Below are positions 24,778 through 35,619 of a stretch of DNA of 64,000 nucleotides, piece after piece. The notes under the pieces are model-generated. The model searched no databases, had not been told where the DNA came from, and saw nothing but the letters and a program-made list of their open reading frames with translations. The position numbers were made by a program, and so were the translations under genes. This DNA comes from Mytilisepta virgata (Eukaryota; Mollusca; Bivalvia; Mytilida; Mytilidae). The number at the start of each line of letters is the position of its first letter. The stretch's first letter is position 1. The stretch lies in contig JAPWFG010000024.1 in assembly GCA_028015205.1 (NCBI GenBank), forward strand, positions 2,046,001 to 2,110,000, given 5' to 3'.

Positions 24778-26089
24778 AGCTCACCTGGCCTAAAAGGCCA
24801 TGTGAGCTATTCTCAACACTTTGCGTCCGTCGTCGTCTGTCGTCTGTCGTCGTCGTTAACAATTTTTCAAACATCTTCTCCTCTGAAACTACTGAATGGA
24901 TTTGGATAACACTTAGCATGATTGTTCCTTAGGGTATTCTGCATAAAGTTTATGCTTCGATTTTTGATCCGTCGAAAAACATGGCCACTGTTACTAAAAA
25001 TAGAACATGGGGGTCAAACAACACTTTTTCGCAAATATCTCAAAAATCATTAGATTACACAAATTCTGGCAGGTTGAAAGTGTTCAGCATGATGAGAGCT
25101 ACCTGTGTGCTGATTTTCGTGAAAATCTGTCAACTGATGTTAGATTTATTGCCCTTTTTTGACATTTTTGGCTTTTTTATGTTATTATTTCAACAATCTT
25201 CTTCTCTGAAACTACTATCCAAAAATCAAATGAAACTTGGGAAGATTGTTCCTTAGGGTATCCTACAAAAAGTTAATGCTTGGATTTTTGATTGGTTGAA
25301 AAACATGTCCGCCCTTACTAAAAATAGAACATAGGGGTCAAAATGCTGTTTTTTGCTATTTTTTCCTGAATTATAGAAATAAAATGAAGATGAAAGCTAC
25401 TTTCAAGGTAAACATGGTATCCCGAGTTGAATGGTGATGATGAAAGTTTGTTTTGGACGGCCATTTTTAAAATGGCTACCATTTTGCCCGCCATTTTTTA
25501 CACTTGCTCGGATTTCAACAATATTTGGTTTTTAAAGTAAACATGGTATCCTTAGTGAATGGTGATGATGAGAATATTGTATAACAATGATTAAACTTCA
25601 TAATATGTGAGCTTTTAATTGCCATCACTTGGTGTCCGTCATCATCGTTGTTAACAAATTTTCAAACATCTTCTCCTCTGAAACTACTATGGGGATTTGG
25701 ATGAAACTTAGCATGATTGTTCCTGCAATATTTCCTTTTCAAGTACAATAAAAAGCCTTAACCTACAATTTTTACATAACTTCTTTCAAACATTTTAAAA
25801 ACGAAGACAACATATAGACCTAAAGATTTATACTTGTATTTGAAGATAAATTAAAGCTTGTATTTTGTATTGTGAATCATCAGATTGACCATGACTGTAT
25901 CTTAATCAAGCGTAGGGAGAACTCATGCCCATTTCTTTCCAGAGGTTCTTGAAAGGCTTTTAAAGGTATTTTCAGCATTTTACATGACCTTTAATACTCA
26001 GTTTAATTTACAACGAACATTAATATATTAATTTAGTTTATAGTGCATTGTTTGCCAGGTGAGCGATTCAGGCTCTTGAGAGCCTCTTG
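24778..26089 (+). mobile_element. AGCTCACC-type element, copy 3
   Basis: Appears identical to copy 2, including all four differences from copy 1, so copies 2 and 3 are the most recent pair. The left flank is that of copy 2. The right flank (from 26,175 on) is that of copy 1, leading into the second block of 953-bp repeats. The hybrid flanks show that it sits at the right side of the tandem duplication. Confidence 0.88.
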
Positions 26090-26252
26090 TTTGTCTTTAT
26101 TTTATAAACTGATTACATCCCAGTTACAAATCCTTTTGGGACTTTCTTATAAACTGGTTACATATCAGTTACACTATTTTGTTGTCTTTATTTTATTAAC
26201 TGGTTACATTCTAGTTGCAAATCTTTTTTAGGCTTTCTTTTAAAATGGTTAC

Positions 26253-29213
26253 ATACCAGTTACAATTTTTTGCCTTTATTTTATAAACTGGTTACAACAC
26301 GGTTACAAATCATTTTGGGACTTTTTTATAAACTGGTTACATTCCAGTTACAAATTTTTTTGGAACTTTCTTGTAAAAAGGTTACATAGCAGTTACAATA
26401 TTTTGGACTTTATTTTATTAACTGGTTACATTCCATTTACAAATCTTTTAGGGACTTTCTTATAAACTGGTTACATTCCAGTTACAAATCTTTTTGGAAC
26501 TTTCTTATAAAAAGGTTACATAGCAGTTACAATATTTTGGACTTTATTTTATTAACTGGTTACATTCCAGTTACAAATCTTTTTGGGACTTTCTTATAAA
26601 CTGGTTACATTCCAGTTGCAAATATTTTTGAGGCTTTCTTCTGAAATGGTTACATTCCAGTTACAAATCTTTTTGGGACTTTCTTATAAACTGGTTACAT
26701 TCCAGTTACAAATCTTTTTGGGACTTTTTTATAAACTGGTTACATTACAGTTACAAATCTTTTTGGGACTTTCTTAATATAAACTGATTACATCCCAGTT
26801 ACAAATCCTTTTGGTACTTTCTTATAAACTGGTTACATATCAGTTACAATATTTTGTTTTCTTTATTTTATTAACTGGTTACATTCCAGTTGCAAATATT
26901 TTTTAGGCTTAATTTCTTCTAAAATGGTTACATTCCAGTTACAAATATTTTTTGTCCTTATTTTATAAACTGGTTACATTCCAGTTACAAATCTTTTTGG
27001 GGACTTTCTTATAAACTGGTTACATTCCAGTTATAAATCTTTTTTGTCTTTATTTTATAAACTGATTACATCCCAGTTACAAATCTTTTTGGGACTTTCT
27101 TATAAACTGGTTACATATCAGTTACAATATTTTGTTGTCTTTATTTTAGGAACTTGTTACATTCAAGTTACAAATCTTTTGGGGACTTTCTTATAAATTG
27201 GTTTCATACCAGTTACAATTTTTTGTCTTTATTTTATAAACTGGTTACAACACGGTTACAAATCATTTTGGGACTTTTTTATAAACTGGTTACATTCCAG
27301 TTACAAATTTTTTTGGAACTTTCTTGTAAAAAGGTTACATAGCAGTTACAATATTTTGGACTTTATTTTATTAACTGGTTACATTCCATTTACAAATCTT
27401 TTAGGGACTTTCTTATAAACTGGTTACATTCCAGTTACAAATCTTTTTGGAACTTTCTTATAAAAAGGTTACATAGCAGTTACAATATTTTGGACTTTAT
27501 TTTATTAACTGGTTACATTCCAGTTACAAATCTTTTTGGGACTTTCTTATAAACTGGTTACATTCCAGTTGCAAATATTTTTGAGGCTTTCTTCTGAAAT
27601 GGTTACATTCCAGTTACAAATCTTTTTGGGACTTTCTTATAAACTGGTTACATTCCAGTTACAAATCTTTTTGGGACTTTTTTATAAACTGGTTACATTA
27701 CAGTTACAAATCTTTTTGGGACTTTCTTAATATAAACTGATTACATCCCAGTTACAAATCCTTTTGGTACTTTCTTATAAACTGGTTACATATCAGTTAC
27801 AATATTTTGTTTTCTTTATTTTATTAACTGGTTACATTCCAGTTGCAAATATTTTTTAGGCTTAATTTCTTCTAAAATGGTTACATTCCAGTTACAAATA
27901 TTTTTTGTCCTTATTTTATAAACTGGTTACATTCCAGTTACAAATCTTTTTGGGGACTTTCTTATAAACTGGTTACATTCCAGTTATAAATCTTTTTTGT
28001 CTTTATTTTATAAACTGATTACATCCCAGTTACAAATCTTTTTGGGACTTTCTTATAAACTGGTTACATATCAGTTACAATATTTTGTTGTCTTTATTTT
28101 AGGAACTTGTTACATTCAAGTTACAAATCTTTTGGGGACTTTCTTATAAATTGGTTTCATACCAGTTACAATTTTTTGTCTTTATTTTATAAACTGGTTA
28201 CAACACGGTTACAAATCATTTTGGGACTTTTTTATAAACTGGTTACATTCCAGTTACAAATTTTTTTGGAACTTTCTTGTAAAAAGGTTACATAGCAGTT
28301 ACAATATTTTGGACTTTATTTTATTAACTGGTTACATTCCATTTACAAATCTTTTAGGGACTTTCTTATAAACTGGTTACATTCCAGTTACAAATCTTTT
28401 TGGAACTTTCTTATAAAAAGGTTACATAGCAGTTACAATATTTTGGACTTTATTTTATTAACTGGTTACATTCCAGTTACAAATCTTTTTGGGACTTTCT
28501 TATAAACTGGTTACATTCCAGTTGCAAATATTTTTGAGGCTTTCTTCTGAAATGGTTACATTCCAGTTACAAATCTTTTTGGGACTTTCTTATAAACTGG
28601 TTACATTCCAGTTACAAATCTTTTTGGGACTTTTTTATAAACTGGTTACATTACAGTTACAAATCTTTTTGGGACTTTCTTAATATAAACTGATTACATC
28701 CCAGTTACAAATCCTTTTGGTACTTTCTTATAAACTGGTTACATATCAGTTACAATATTTTGTTTTCTTTATTTTATTAACTGGTTACATTCCAGTTGCA
28801 AATATTTTTTAGGCTTAATTTCTTCTAAAATGGTTACATTCCAGTTACAAATATTTTTTGTCCTTATTTTATAAACTGGTTACATTCCAGTTACAAATCT
28901 TTTTGGGGACTTTCTTATAAACTGGTTACATTCCAGTTATAAATCTTTTTTGTCTTTATTTTATAAACTGATTACATCCCAGTTACAAATCTTTTTGGGA
29001 CTTTCTTATAAACTGGTTACATATCAGTTACAATATTTTGTTGTCTTTATTTTAGGAACTTGTTACATTCAAGTTACAAATCTTTTGGGGACTTTCTTAT
29101 AAATTGGTTTCATACCAGTTACAATTTTTTGTCTTTATTTTATAAACTGGTTACAACACGGTTACAAATCATTTTGGGACTTTTTTATAAACTGGTTACA
29201 TTCCAGTTACAAA
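26253..29213 (+). repeat. Module B2: 953-bp higher-order repeat, about 3.1 copies
   Basis: Same repeat as B1, offset 7,653 bp from it (26,583 / 27,536 / 28,489 correspond to 18,930 / 19,883 / 20,836). It holds one extra unit compared with B1. The last unit diverges at about 29,213, where the linker returns to the common TCTTTTTGGAACTTTCTTAT form. Confidence 0.9.
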
Positions 29214-29393
29214 TCTTTTTGGAACTTTCTTATAAAAAGGTTACATATCAGTTACAATATTTTGGACTTTATTTTATTAAGTGGTTACATTCCACTTTCT
29301 TTTGGGGACTTTCTTATAAATTGGTTACATTCCAGTTACAAATCGTTTTTGTTCTTATTTTATAAACTGGTTACATTCCAGTTACAAATCTTT

Positions 29394-29705
29394 TTGGGAC
29401 TTTGTTATAAACTGGTTAAATTCCACTTACAAATCTTTTTTGTCTTTATTTTATAAACTGATTACATCCCAGTTACAAATCCTTTTGGTACTTTCTTATA
29501 AACTGGTTACATAACAGTTACAATATTTTGTTGTCTTTATTTTATTAACTGGTTACATTCCAGTTGCAAATCGTTTTGAGGCTTTCTTCTAAAATGGTTA
29601 CATTCTATTTACAAATCCTTTTGGGACTTTCTTATAAACTGGTTACATATCAGTTACACATCTTTTTTGTCTTTATAAACTGGTTACCTTCCAGTTGCAA
29701 ATCTT
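29394..29705 (+). repeat. Module C2: second exit module
   Basis: Matches module C1 with an offset of 8,423 bp and a few substitutions (for example AATCGTTTTGAGG at 29,570 for AATCTTTTTGAGG). Beyond it the monomers become irregular, and a T tract of about 25 bases (29,884-29,908) marks the decaying right edge of the array. Confidence 0.85.
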
Positions 29706-29990
29706 TTTGAGGATTTCTTCTAAAATGGTTACATACCAGTTACAAATCTTTTTGAGGCTTTCTTATAAACTGGTTACATTCCAGTTACAAATCTTTTTTA
29801 TCTTTATTTCATAAACTGGTTACATTCAAGTTACAAATCTTTTGAGGATTTCAAGGCTTCTAAAATGGTTACATACCAATTCCATTTTTTTTTTTTTTTT
29901 TTTTTTTTGTCTTTATATTATAAACTGGCTACAAGTTACAAAATCTTCTTGGGACTTTCTTATAAAATGATTACATTCCAGTAACAAAGC

Positions 29991-31337
29991 TTTTTTATGC
30001 TTTTGTAGAAACTCAAAATATTTTCCTGAGATTCTATACATACATTATTAAATACATTTGTTTCTACCAAAATCTTGTGTTATAAGTATATTTGCTTCTA
30101 ACTGTAGAATAAACACCCTGTGTATTAATAGGGGCAATAAAGAGTTGTGTAATGTCAGATGAATATAATTTCAATTTTATGACACCTGTAATTAAAATAC
30201 GGAAGCATACATGTAGTTGTAATTTGAAATTTGAAATATACCACTTGTGCAACTAGCAAATTGTTTAATTAGATAGAAATACAATTGAATTGAATAAAAG
30301 CCTTCAAATTTTGAGAATTTATAAACTTTCAAGATCATGTTATCTTAATTTTTTTCAGTTGGAAAAATAGTCAGACAAATAATATATACTAAATTATAAA
30401 ATATATTTTTATATTTCTGTGCAAAAAAATATTATAAAACATAAATTTGTTTATAATTGTTGTTAGTGCTATTGCATGGTTACATTTAGTTTCAACCTTT
30501 CCTTCCTTTACTTAACTGATTATTTTAAAAATTCAATTATAGGAATAGTTATAGTATGTGGCTTATTCTCTTTTTTTAACAACTTTACTGTATTTTGTTG
30601 GATTTTATGACAGAAAATAACAGGACAAAACGTCACAATTCAAAATTTTGAATTTTAAAAGAACATACATACAGCAAAAAAGGTCACAATTTACATCATT
30701 TATATTTTCTCTTTTACACTAAGTTTAGGACAAAAATCTATCATTTTGACATATTATTTGGGACAAAAAATCAAAATTTATAGTTTGACATATTAGTTAG
30801 GACTAAAAGTCACAATTCATAATATGACATATTATTTATAATTCAAATTTTTCTGAACATTTTGGAAGAAACAGACATGTAGCATTGATACAATCACCTT
30901 TTATGAACAGAAAGTAATTACAATTGAATTCAGGATTGTAAATTTCTTGTAAATGGTTATTATTTGTAAGAGAATAATATTTTTGATATCTATTTGAATA
31001 AAAAGATATATGCCAAAAAAAGTTTTTAATTTGTTTTATTTTTATACAACAGATTGAAATATTTTGTTACTAAACATGATTATTAAATTGAAAAAAAATG
31101 AAAAGAAAGGCTTCACAATTGGCAGTCAATGAATCAACAATTAAATGGTGATGCAGCACATTTATTGCATTAAAACACTTTAACCGTTTAAACAGCTTCC
31201 ATCTAATCATTTTCTATACGAAATATATGAAGCAGATCAATCGTTATTCAAGAAAGGACAAAGTGCAATTTTATAGATTTATCCTTAAAGAACTTGAATC
31301 AAGATGAGAAAAATCTTGATATTAATAATATAATAAA
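29991..31337. other. Spacer between the direct and inverted satellite arrays
   Basis: Very A+T-rich spacer of 1.35 kb. At 30,595-30,850 a loose repeat with words GGACAAAA, TCACAATT and TTTGACATATTA recurs three to four times at about 45-80 bp spacing. No credible gene. Confidence 0.6.
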
Positions 31338-31784
31338 GACCCAAAAAGATTTGTAACTGGTATGTAACCAGTTTATAATTAAGACACAAACAGATTTGTA
31401 ACTGGTATGTAACTAGTTTATAAAATAAAGACAAAGAAACATTGTAACTGGTATGTAACCATTTTATAATAAAGACCTAAACAGATTTGTAACTGATATC
31501 TAACCATTTTATAAGAAAGCCTCAAAAAGATTTGTAACTGGTATTTAACCAGTTATAAGAAAGCCTCAAAAAGATTTGTAACTGGTATGTAACTAGTTTA
31601 TAAAATAAAGACAAAAAAAAACATTGTAACTGGTATGTAACCATTTTATAAGAAAGCCTCAAAAAGATTTGTAACAAAATTTTGAATTGTGACTTTTTGT
31701 AACCAGTTTATAATAAAGACCCAAAAAGATTTGTAACTGTTATGTAAATAGTTTATAAAATAAAGACAAAAAACATTGTAACTG
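31338..31784 (-). repeat. Inverted satellite array, about ten monomers
   Basis: The same monomer family occurs in the opposite orientation, for example AAAGATTTGTAACTGGTATG then TAACCAGTTTATAA, which is the complement of TTATAAACTGGTTACATACC plus core. Monomers are more diverged (GTATGTAACTAG, GATATCTAACCATTT) than in the main array. One is interrupted by AAAATTTTGAATTGTGAC (about 31,677-31,694), whose complement occurs in the spacer at about 30,636, so part of the spacer was copied into the array or the reverse. Confidence 0.9.
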
Positions 31785-32493
31785 GGGATACATTTACTAA
31801 AATGAAAGAAAGATTAAAATTTAGAAAATAAACTCATACACCTAAATTCCTTGAGTGTGATACGTATTCCTGGATTAATATTCATCCGTTACGCTCGTTA
31901 CTAAAACTTTGAAATGCTAAAATTAATATAAACAAGAATTTTGAGGAATAGAACCAAATATAAACAGTTTATCCAAAATCCAGTTTACGGTAGGAAGTTG
32001 AAGACTTACCTTTTTTTACAGCATTTCAAATTTATCCACTAAAAGGTTCACCATAATTAAGTGCCTTATAGCTGTCATAGACGAAACGATAACTGAGTTT
32101 GACGATACCCTAGGGAACTAAACCACAAAATGTATAACATGAAAGGTCAACAATGACGGAGTAATCAATCAACACTACTCAACAGACAGAACCTCTGCCA
32201 GAAATAACATAAAAGAGCACAAAACACAAAAATAAACACTAGAGAGTCAGGATAGTCCAAAGTCCATAAGCAGGGGTATCACCTCATTGGTAGTAAAATA
32301 AAACTGAGATTCATTTCGTACGATACGCGTTTAAACCATAGAGAAAAGGCTTGTTAAATTTAAAGGTGAGCGATGATCGATTTCATTATACCACAGTCTC
32401 TTTTCTCTGCAAACAATACTATCCACACTGGATCATGTGGATGTTTTACAAAGGCACATGCGGGGACTTGCTGCGCAAAATATTATTTACAGG
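31785..32493. other. Stretch without a recognised gene
   Basis: No coding character. A patch at about 32,120-32,290 (adenine-rich with CAGACAGAACCTCTGCC) resembles the purine-rich body of bivalve dispersed repeats, but it could not be delimited. Confidence 0.45.
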
Positions 32494-32897
32494 GTTTGCC
32501 TGGAAACAATAATTTATGAATAGATAATGGATAGATAGTTGATTCTGATTGGTCAACAACGCGATGTCTGGAATATTTTATTTAAGAAATAATTCACGGA
32601 GACTCCAGTTTATGATTGTTTTAGCACGGGCTGGCCACCTTCTGGTTTGCCTGGAAACAATAAATATGAATAGATAATTCCAATACGATGTGTATTGTTG
32701 ATTCTGATTGGTCAACAACGTGATGTCTGGGATATTTTATTTAAGAAATAATTCACGGAGACTCCAGTTTATCATTGTTTTACCACGGGCTGGCCATTTA
32801 TGCCTTTTATCCAAGCGCTAGCGAGGCTTAAAATATCGGCCTAAATGGCCAGCCCGTGATAAACAATGATAAGCTGGAGTCTCCGTGAATTATTTAT
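32494..32897. mobile_element. Foldback element cluster: two direct copies and one inverted arm
   Basis: A segment starting TTTGCCTGGAAACAATAA and ending CACGGGCTGGCCA is present at 32,494-32,637 and again at 32,644-32,795. Its end (AATAATTCACGGAGACTCCA through GGCTGGCCATTTA) is inverted at 32,840-32,897. The 32,746-32,800 and 32,840-32,897 arms can pair over about 50 bp with a loop of about 40 bp. It has no coding capacity. A further fragment of the same end lies at 33,172-33,197. Confidence 0.8.
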
Positions 32898-33171
32898 ATT
32901 TTAATGGGACAATTACGGTGTTTTTTTAATATTGCCGTGACCTAAGGTGAACTCCGATTTCCGCCATATTTGGCTGTTTCGGTAATTTGACAAGCAACCT
33001 CACAAGTACAACAAACCAGTTCGATGCGCTGTTTTTGCTCTGTTTTTCTGTTTAGATGTATGGATTTTCACGAAATGAAGAGGAGAATGTTTATTTATCG
33101 ATTATACCTATCGAAGATTTAGTTTAAATTCACATTGTCATATTGTGAGAATGGATTGTTACCTATATAGC

Positions 33172-33197
33172 TAAGAAATAATTCACGGAGACTCCAG
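33172..33197. mobile_element. Solitary end of the same foldback family
   Basis: AAGAAATAATTCACGGAGAC and TCCAG match the arm at 32,744-32,770. It abuts the coding-like fragment on its right and supplies that frame's last codons and stop. Confidence 0.8.
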
Positions 33198-33392
33198 TTG
33201 TATGACATAATTTCCTGCAAAATCTGCAAAAGGTTTTTCATAGTCAACCACTTTGAACTTTTCACCTTCTAGTTCAAGGAACGTTCCAACGGCAAACGGC
33301 GAAGCCGTGTTTAATAACAGTGGAGTTCCGTATGCAGACGATACTGGAGGGGGAAGGCAGTGCTCAACGGGATTTTGGGGGAAATCATAATT
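33183..33392 (-). pseudogene. Orphan coding-like fragment, unrecognised protein, cut by a MITE end
   Basis: On the minus strand a frame of 69 codons without a Met runs from 33,392 to a TGA at 33,183-33,185. Its composition is strikingly protein-like and richer in G+C than its surroundings. Readable parts are PPPVSSAYGTPLLLNTASPF and FLELEGEKFKVVDYEKPF, followed by a GNYVIQL end. The last four codons and the stop come from the foldback-element end, so the original frame was truncated there. A possible 3' splice site (TTCCCCCTCCAG) precedes 33,343, but the frame also looks coding upstream of it (QNPVEHCLPPP). It could be one exon of a host gene, a captured gene fragment, or part of an old element's protein. 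I do not recognise the family. Confidence 0.45.
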
Positions 33393-33453
33393 TTAATTAA
33401 TTAATGAAAACTTTTGATAAAACATTGTTCAAGTCTGTTTATTATATTTTGTT

Positions 33454-33830
33454 ATATTAGTATCTTTGGATTGTTATTTTGAAACTCCTGGGATGATGCC
33501 TCTGCTCACGGACCCTGGGTTCCCGAGGGTATTCGCCAACCCAGTCGTCAGACTTGTCTGACATGATTATTCATTGATTTGTTACAGAAATTACTAGTAT
33601 TTAGCAAAATTCAAAAATAATAGAAATACTAAGGGATCAATCCTTTTATTGCACATGGTAGATCTCCTTAGCTGAAATTTGGTTTCCTATTTCGGTATTT
33701 TTGGTTGAGTACTTCTTGTTTAATATAAGTTTGGTTTGTGGTCTTCCAAATGTTTCGGTTTTAATGCTGCTGATGAGAGGTAACTCCTTGAAATGCGTCG
33801 TATACAGCATAGTATAAATTTACTATATCT
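33454..33830 (+). repeat. 378-bp dispersed repeat, copy A
   Basis: It runs from ATATTAGTATCTTTGGATTG through GAAACTCCTGGGATGATGCC, CCCGAGGGTATTCGCCAACC and TCAGACTTGTCTGACATGAT to AAATGCGTCGTATACAGCAT and TTTACTATATCT. Copies B (37,220-37,596) and C (51,202-51,648) are about 95% alike by eye. The core TCAGACTTGTCTGA is a perfect 14-bp palindrome. No terminal inverted repeats, no poly-A tail and no long frame were seen. The 378-bp period shown by copy C suggests derivation from a tandem satellite. Confidence 0.85.
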
Positions 33831-35619
33831 ACATATCCAACTAAGTCAGACATCACGTGACTCTTGTGACGTATACTAGCCGCCATTTTGTATTATATTG
33901 CCTCATATAAAATGCATAGGTGCTTCAATTAAGTTTAATTTTCTCATTAACCTGACCCATTTTCTAACTTTTGCAAATCAATCCTTGATATTCAAACATA
34001 TTTCTATCAAACAATGTTGGTCCTAACAGTTTAATTTTTGATTAAATTCCGTCCCTGGAGAATCGTAAAAAAAGCACATTTTCTCGTCATTTTCCCGTTG
34101 ACTCAATGCTAAATGTACCCATACCCATGTCTACTTGTACAACAAATAAAGAAATTCCGTAAATAAAATTCAAACTTTGCAACTTGATTTCGTATATTTA
34201 AACATATATCTGGCGAAGACTACTACTTAAAACAGTTTAATTTCAGGGCAAAGTACGTCCCACATCGATTTAAAAAAAAGTGAATTTTTCGGGATTTTTC
34301 AAAATGGCGGACGGCATCATCCCCCATTATCGGCATGGTCTGAGTGGTATTTTCATATATATATGATAATAAATATGGTGTATATTTCATGCAAAACTTG
34401 ATCTGTTTCTGTTGTCTAATATGTAGATTTGCATTTGGTATTGCTTTATGTTGATGTTTTATTTAAATAGCGTGGTGGCGCAGTCCATCATCGTGATTTC
34501 ATTGTATTTGTTAGTACATAACATTCCTCTACATATGTTTCGGCAAGAGAACACTTTAAATCAAGAGTTATCCCGATCCCCGTCCCTTCTCCATTGAAAT
34601 TATTGTGTAAAATTTTCTAAATATACGATATATCTATGTAATTTTTCGATAAATTGGTGAAATGCACCTCAAATATCCCGTAATTTCTCCAAATACACAA
34701 CCGATATTCGGTGTTATGTACATATTGTTGGAGTGCATATCTTTTCAGCAAATGATAACTCGATAGTTTAATTTTAGTTGTACAACCGTGTAATTTCATT
34801 TGAAAATTGGGTCATTTTTGATCAGATTTGTCTTATTTCAAAATGGCGGTACTCATCCCAATCACTTTCTACCTTTTCAAAACGAAATAAATATCGTTTA
34901 TACGAGGAAAGAGAATTAATTATAAATATATCACATTTTTACCATATAAAATGGTTAAAATATAAATTATTAATTCAAAATAAATTAAAATGTTACTTAT
35001 CTGAAACATTTGAAATCTCTGCATTGAAATTTGTGACCACCTTATACACACCTCTGTATCATTCGGTGCATTAATTATTTTAAAATGCAGCGTTATAAAA
35101 ATTTGAAACCCCGCTGTCTTTGTCAGCAAAACGGTTTACCTGTATTAACATCTGTGTAACTTAAAGGTTGGAACAATAAACATCCGGACAGTCAAGGTAC
35201 AATATACATGACAAATCGTTAATTAGTTATAATTACCTGAAAAACACAACATGTTACGGAGAACAAATTTCTTTACCTGTAAATTTACTTCAGATAAACA
35301 AAATCACACAAATCTTAACAAAAAAATAATTCGTTTTTCTTGTGGGTTAAAAAAAAATGAAAAAAAAAAATTGCACCTGTCCATAGCTTTATATTACATG
35401 TATGTACTTTTGCTGTTTTGTATAAATTGGTCATAAATTTAATATTATTAATTATTGTCATAATTTCATATATTGAAATTATAATCGATGTGAAATGTTA
35501 CTACATATTTTAATTTTTTTTTTCAAAAGTTATGAAAAAGTGAAGACGAGGAGTACGTTGTACGTGCCATAATCAATACAGAGTTATCGGACATGAAAAT
35601 GACCGAAATAGTTGGGTAT
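33831..35619. other. A+T-rich stretch without a recognised gene
   Basis: Contains words common in non-coding bivalve DNA (for example GCCGCCATTTTG at about 33,880 and CAAAATGGCGG at about 34,302 and 34,839) but no delimited element. The overlapping frames at 34,778-35,074 (+) and 34,920-35,129 (-) are shadows of each other and not coding. Confidence 0.5.

Larger units (their letters stand above)
21186..26123 (+). repeat. 2,469-bp tandem duplication (A2 and A3 cassettes)
   Basis: Two successive units of 2,469 bp start at 21,186 and 23,655. Each contains about 1.1 kb of satellite and one 1,312-bp element. The junction lies in a 51-bp segment (TTACAAATCCTTTTGGGACT to CAGTTACAC) that occurs both downstream of the element and in module C. 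Left of the junction at 23,655-23,705 the sequence follows the element's flank; right of it the sequence follows module C. This is what unequal exchange between these two sites would leave. Confidence 0.9.
15084..29990 (+). repeat. About 45-bp satellite array with higher-order structure
   Basis: Direct repeats of a monomer of 44-47 bp (mostly 45) fill this region except for three transposon copies, roughly 240 monomers in about 11 kb. The core is AACTGGTTACATTCCAGTTA, in which AACTGG and CCAGTT form a 6-bp hairpin (7 bp with TAACTGG/CCAGTTA) around a 7-base loop. Linkers alternate between a CTTTTTGGGACTTTCTTATA type and a TTTTGTTGTCTTTATTTTAT type. Because 45 is a multiple of three, two forward frames stay open over several units and give 15-residue periodic frames (YKLVTFQLQIFLGLS, INWLHSSYKSFWDFL). 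The third has a stop in each unit. These frames shift at every 44/46-bp unit and are not genes. Higher-order modules are given as separate entries. Confidence 0.97.

Noticed and set aside
17328..25256. Three copies of a 91-codon frame inside the AGCTCACC-type elements
   Set aside because: It has no resemblance to a transposase, crosses the internal direct repeats, and one of only four changes between copies alters the protein (Ser to Ile). Considered incidental.
16299..29456. More than fifteen open frames with a 15-residue repeat (YKLVTFQLQIFLGLS, INWLHSSYKSFWDFL)
   Set aside because: They are translations of the 45-bp satellite. The period is a multiple of three, two frames are open, and the frames break at each 44- or 46-bp monomer. 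No start context, no conservation of the protein over the DNA.
15084..31784. CRISPR-like array, because of regular repeats with varying linkers
   Set aside because: Linkers are themselves repeats of a few types and not unique spacers, there are no cas genes, and the DNA is clearly eukaryotic.
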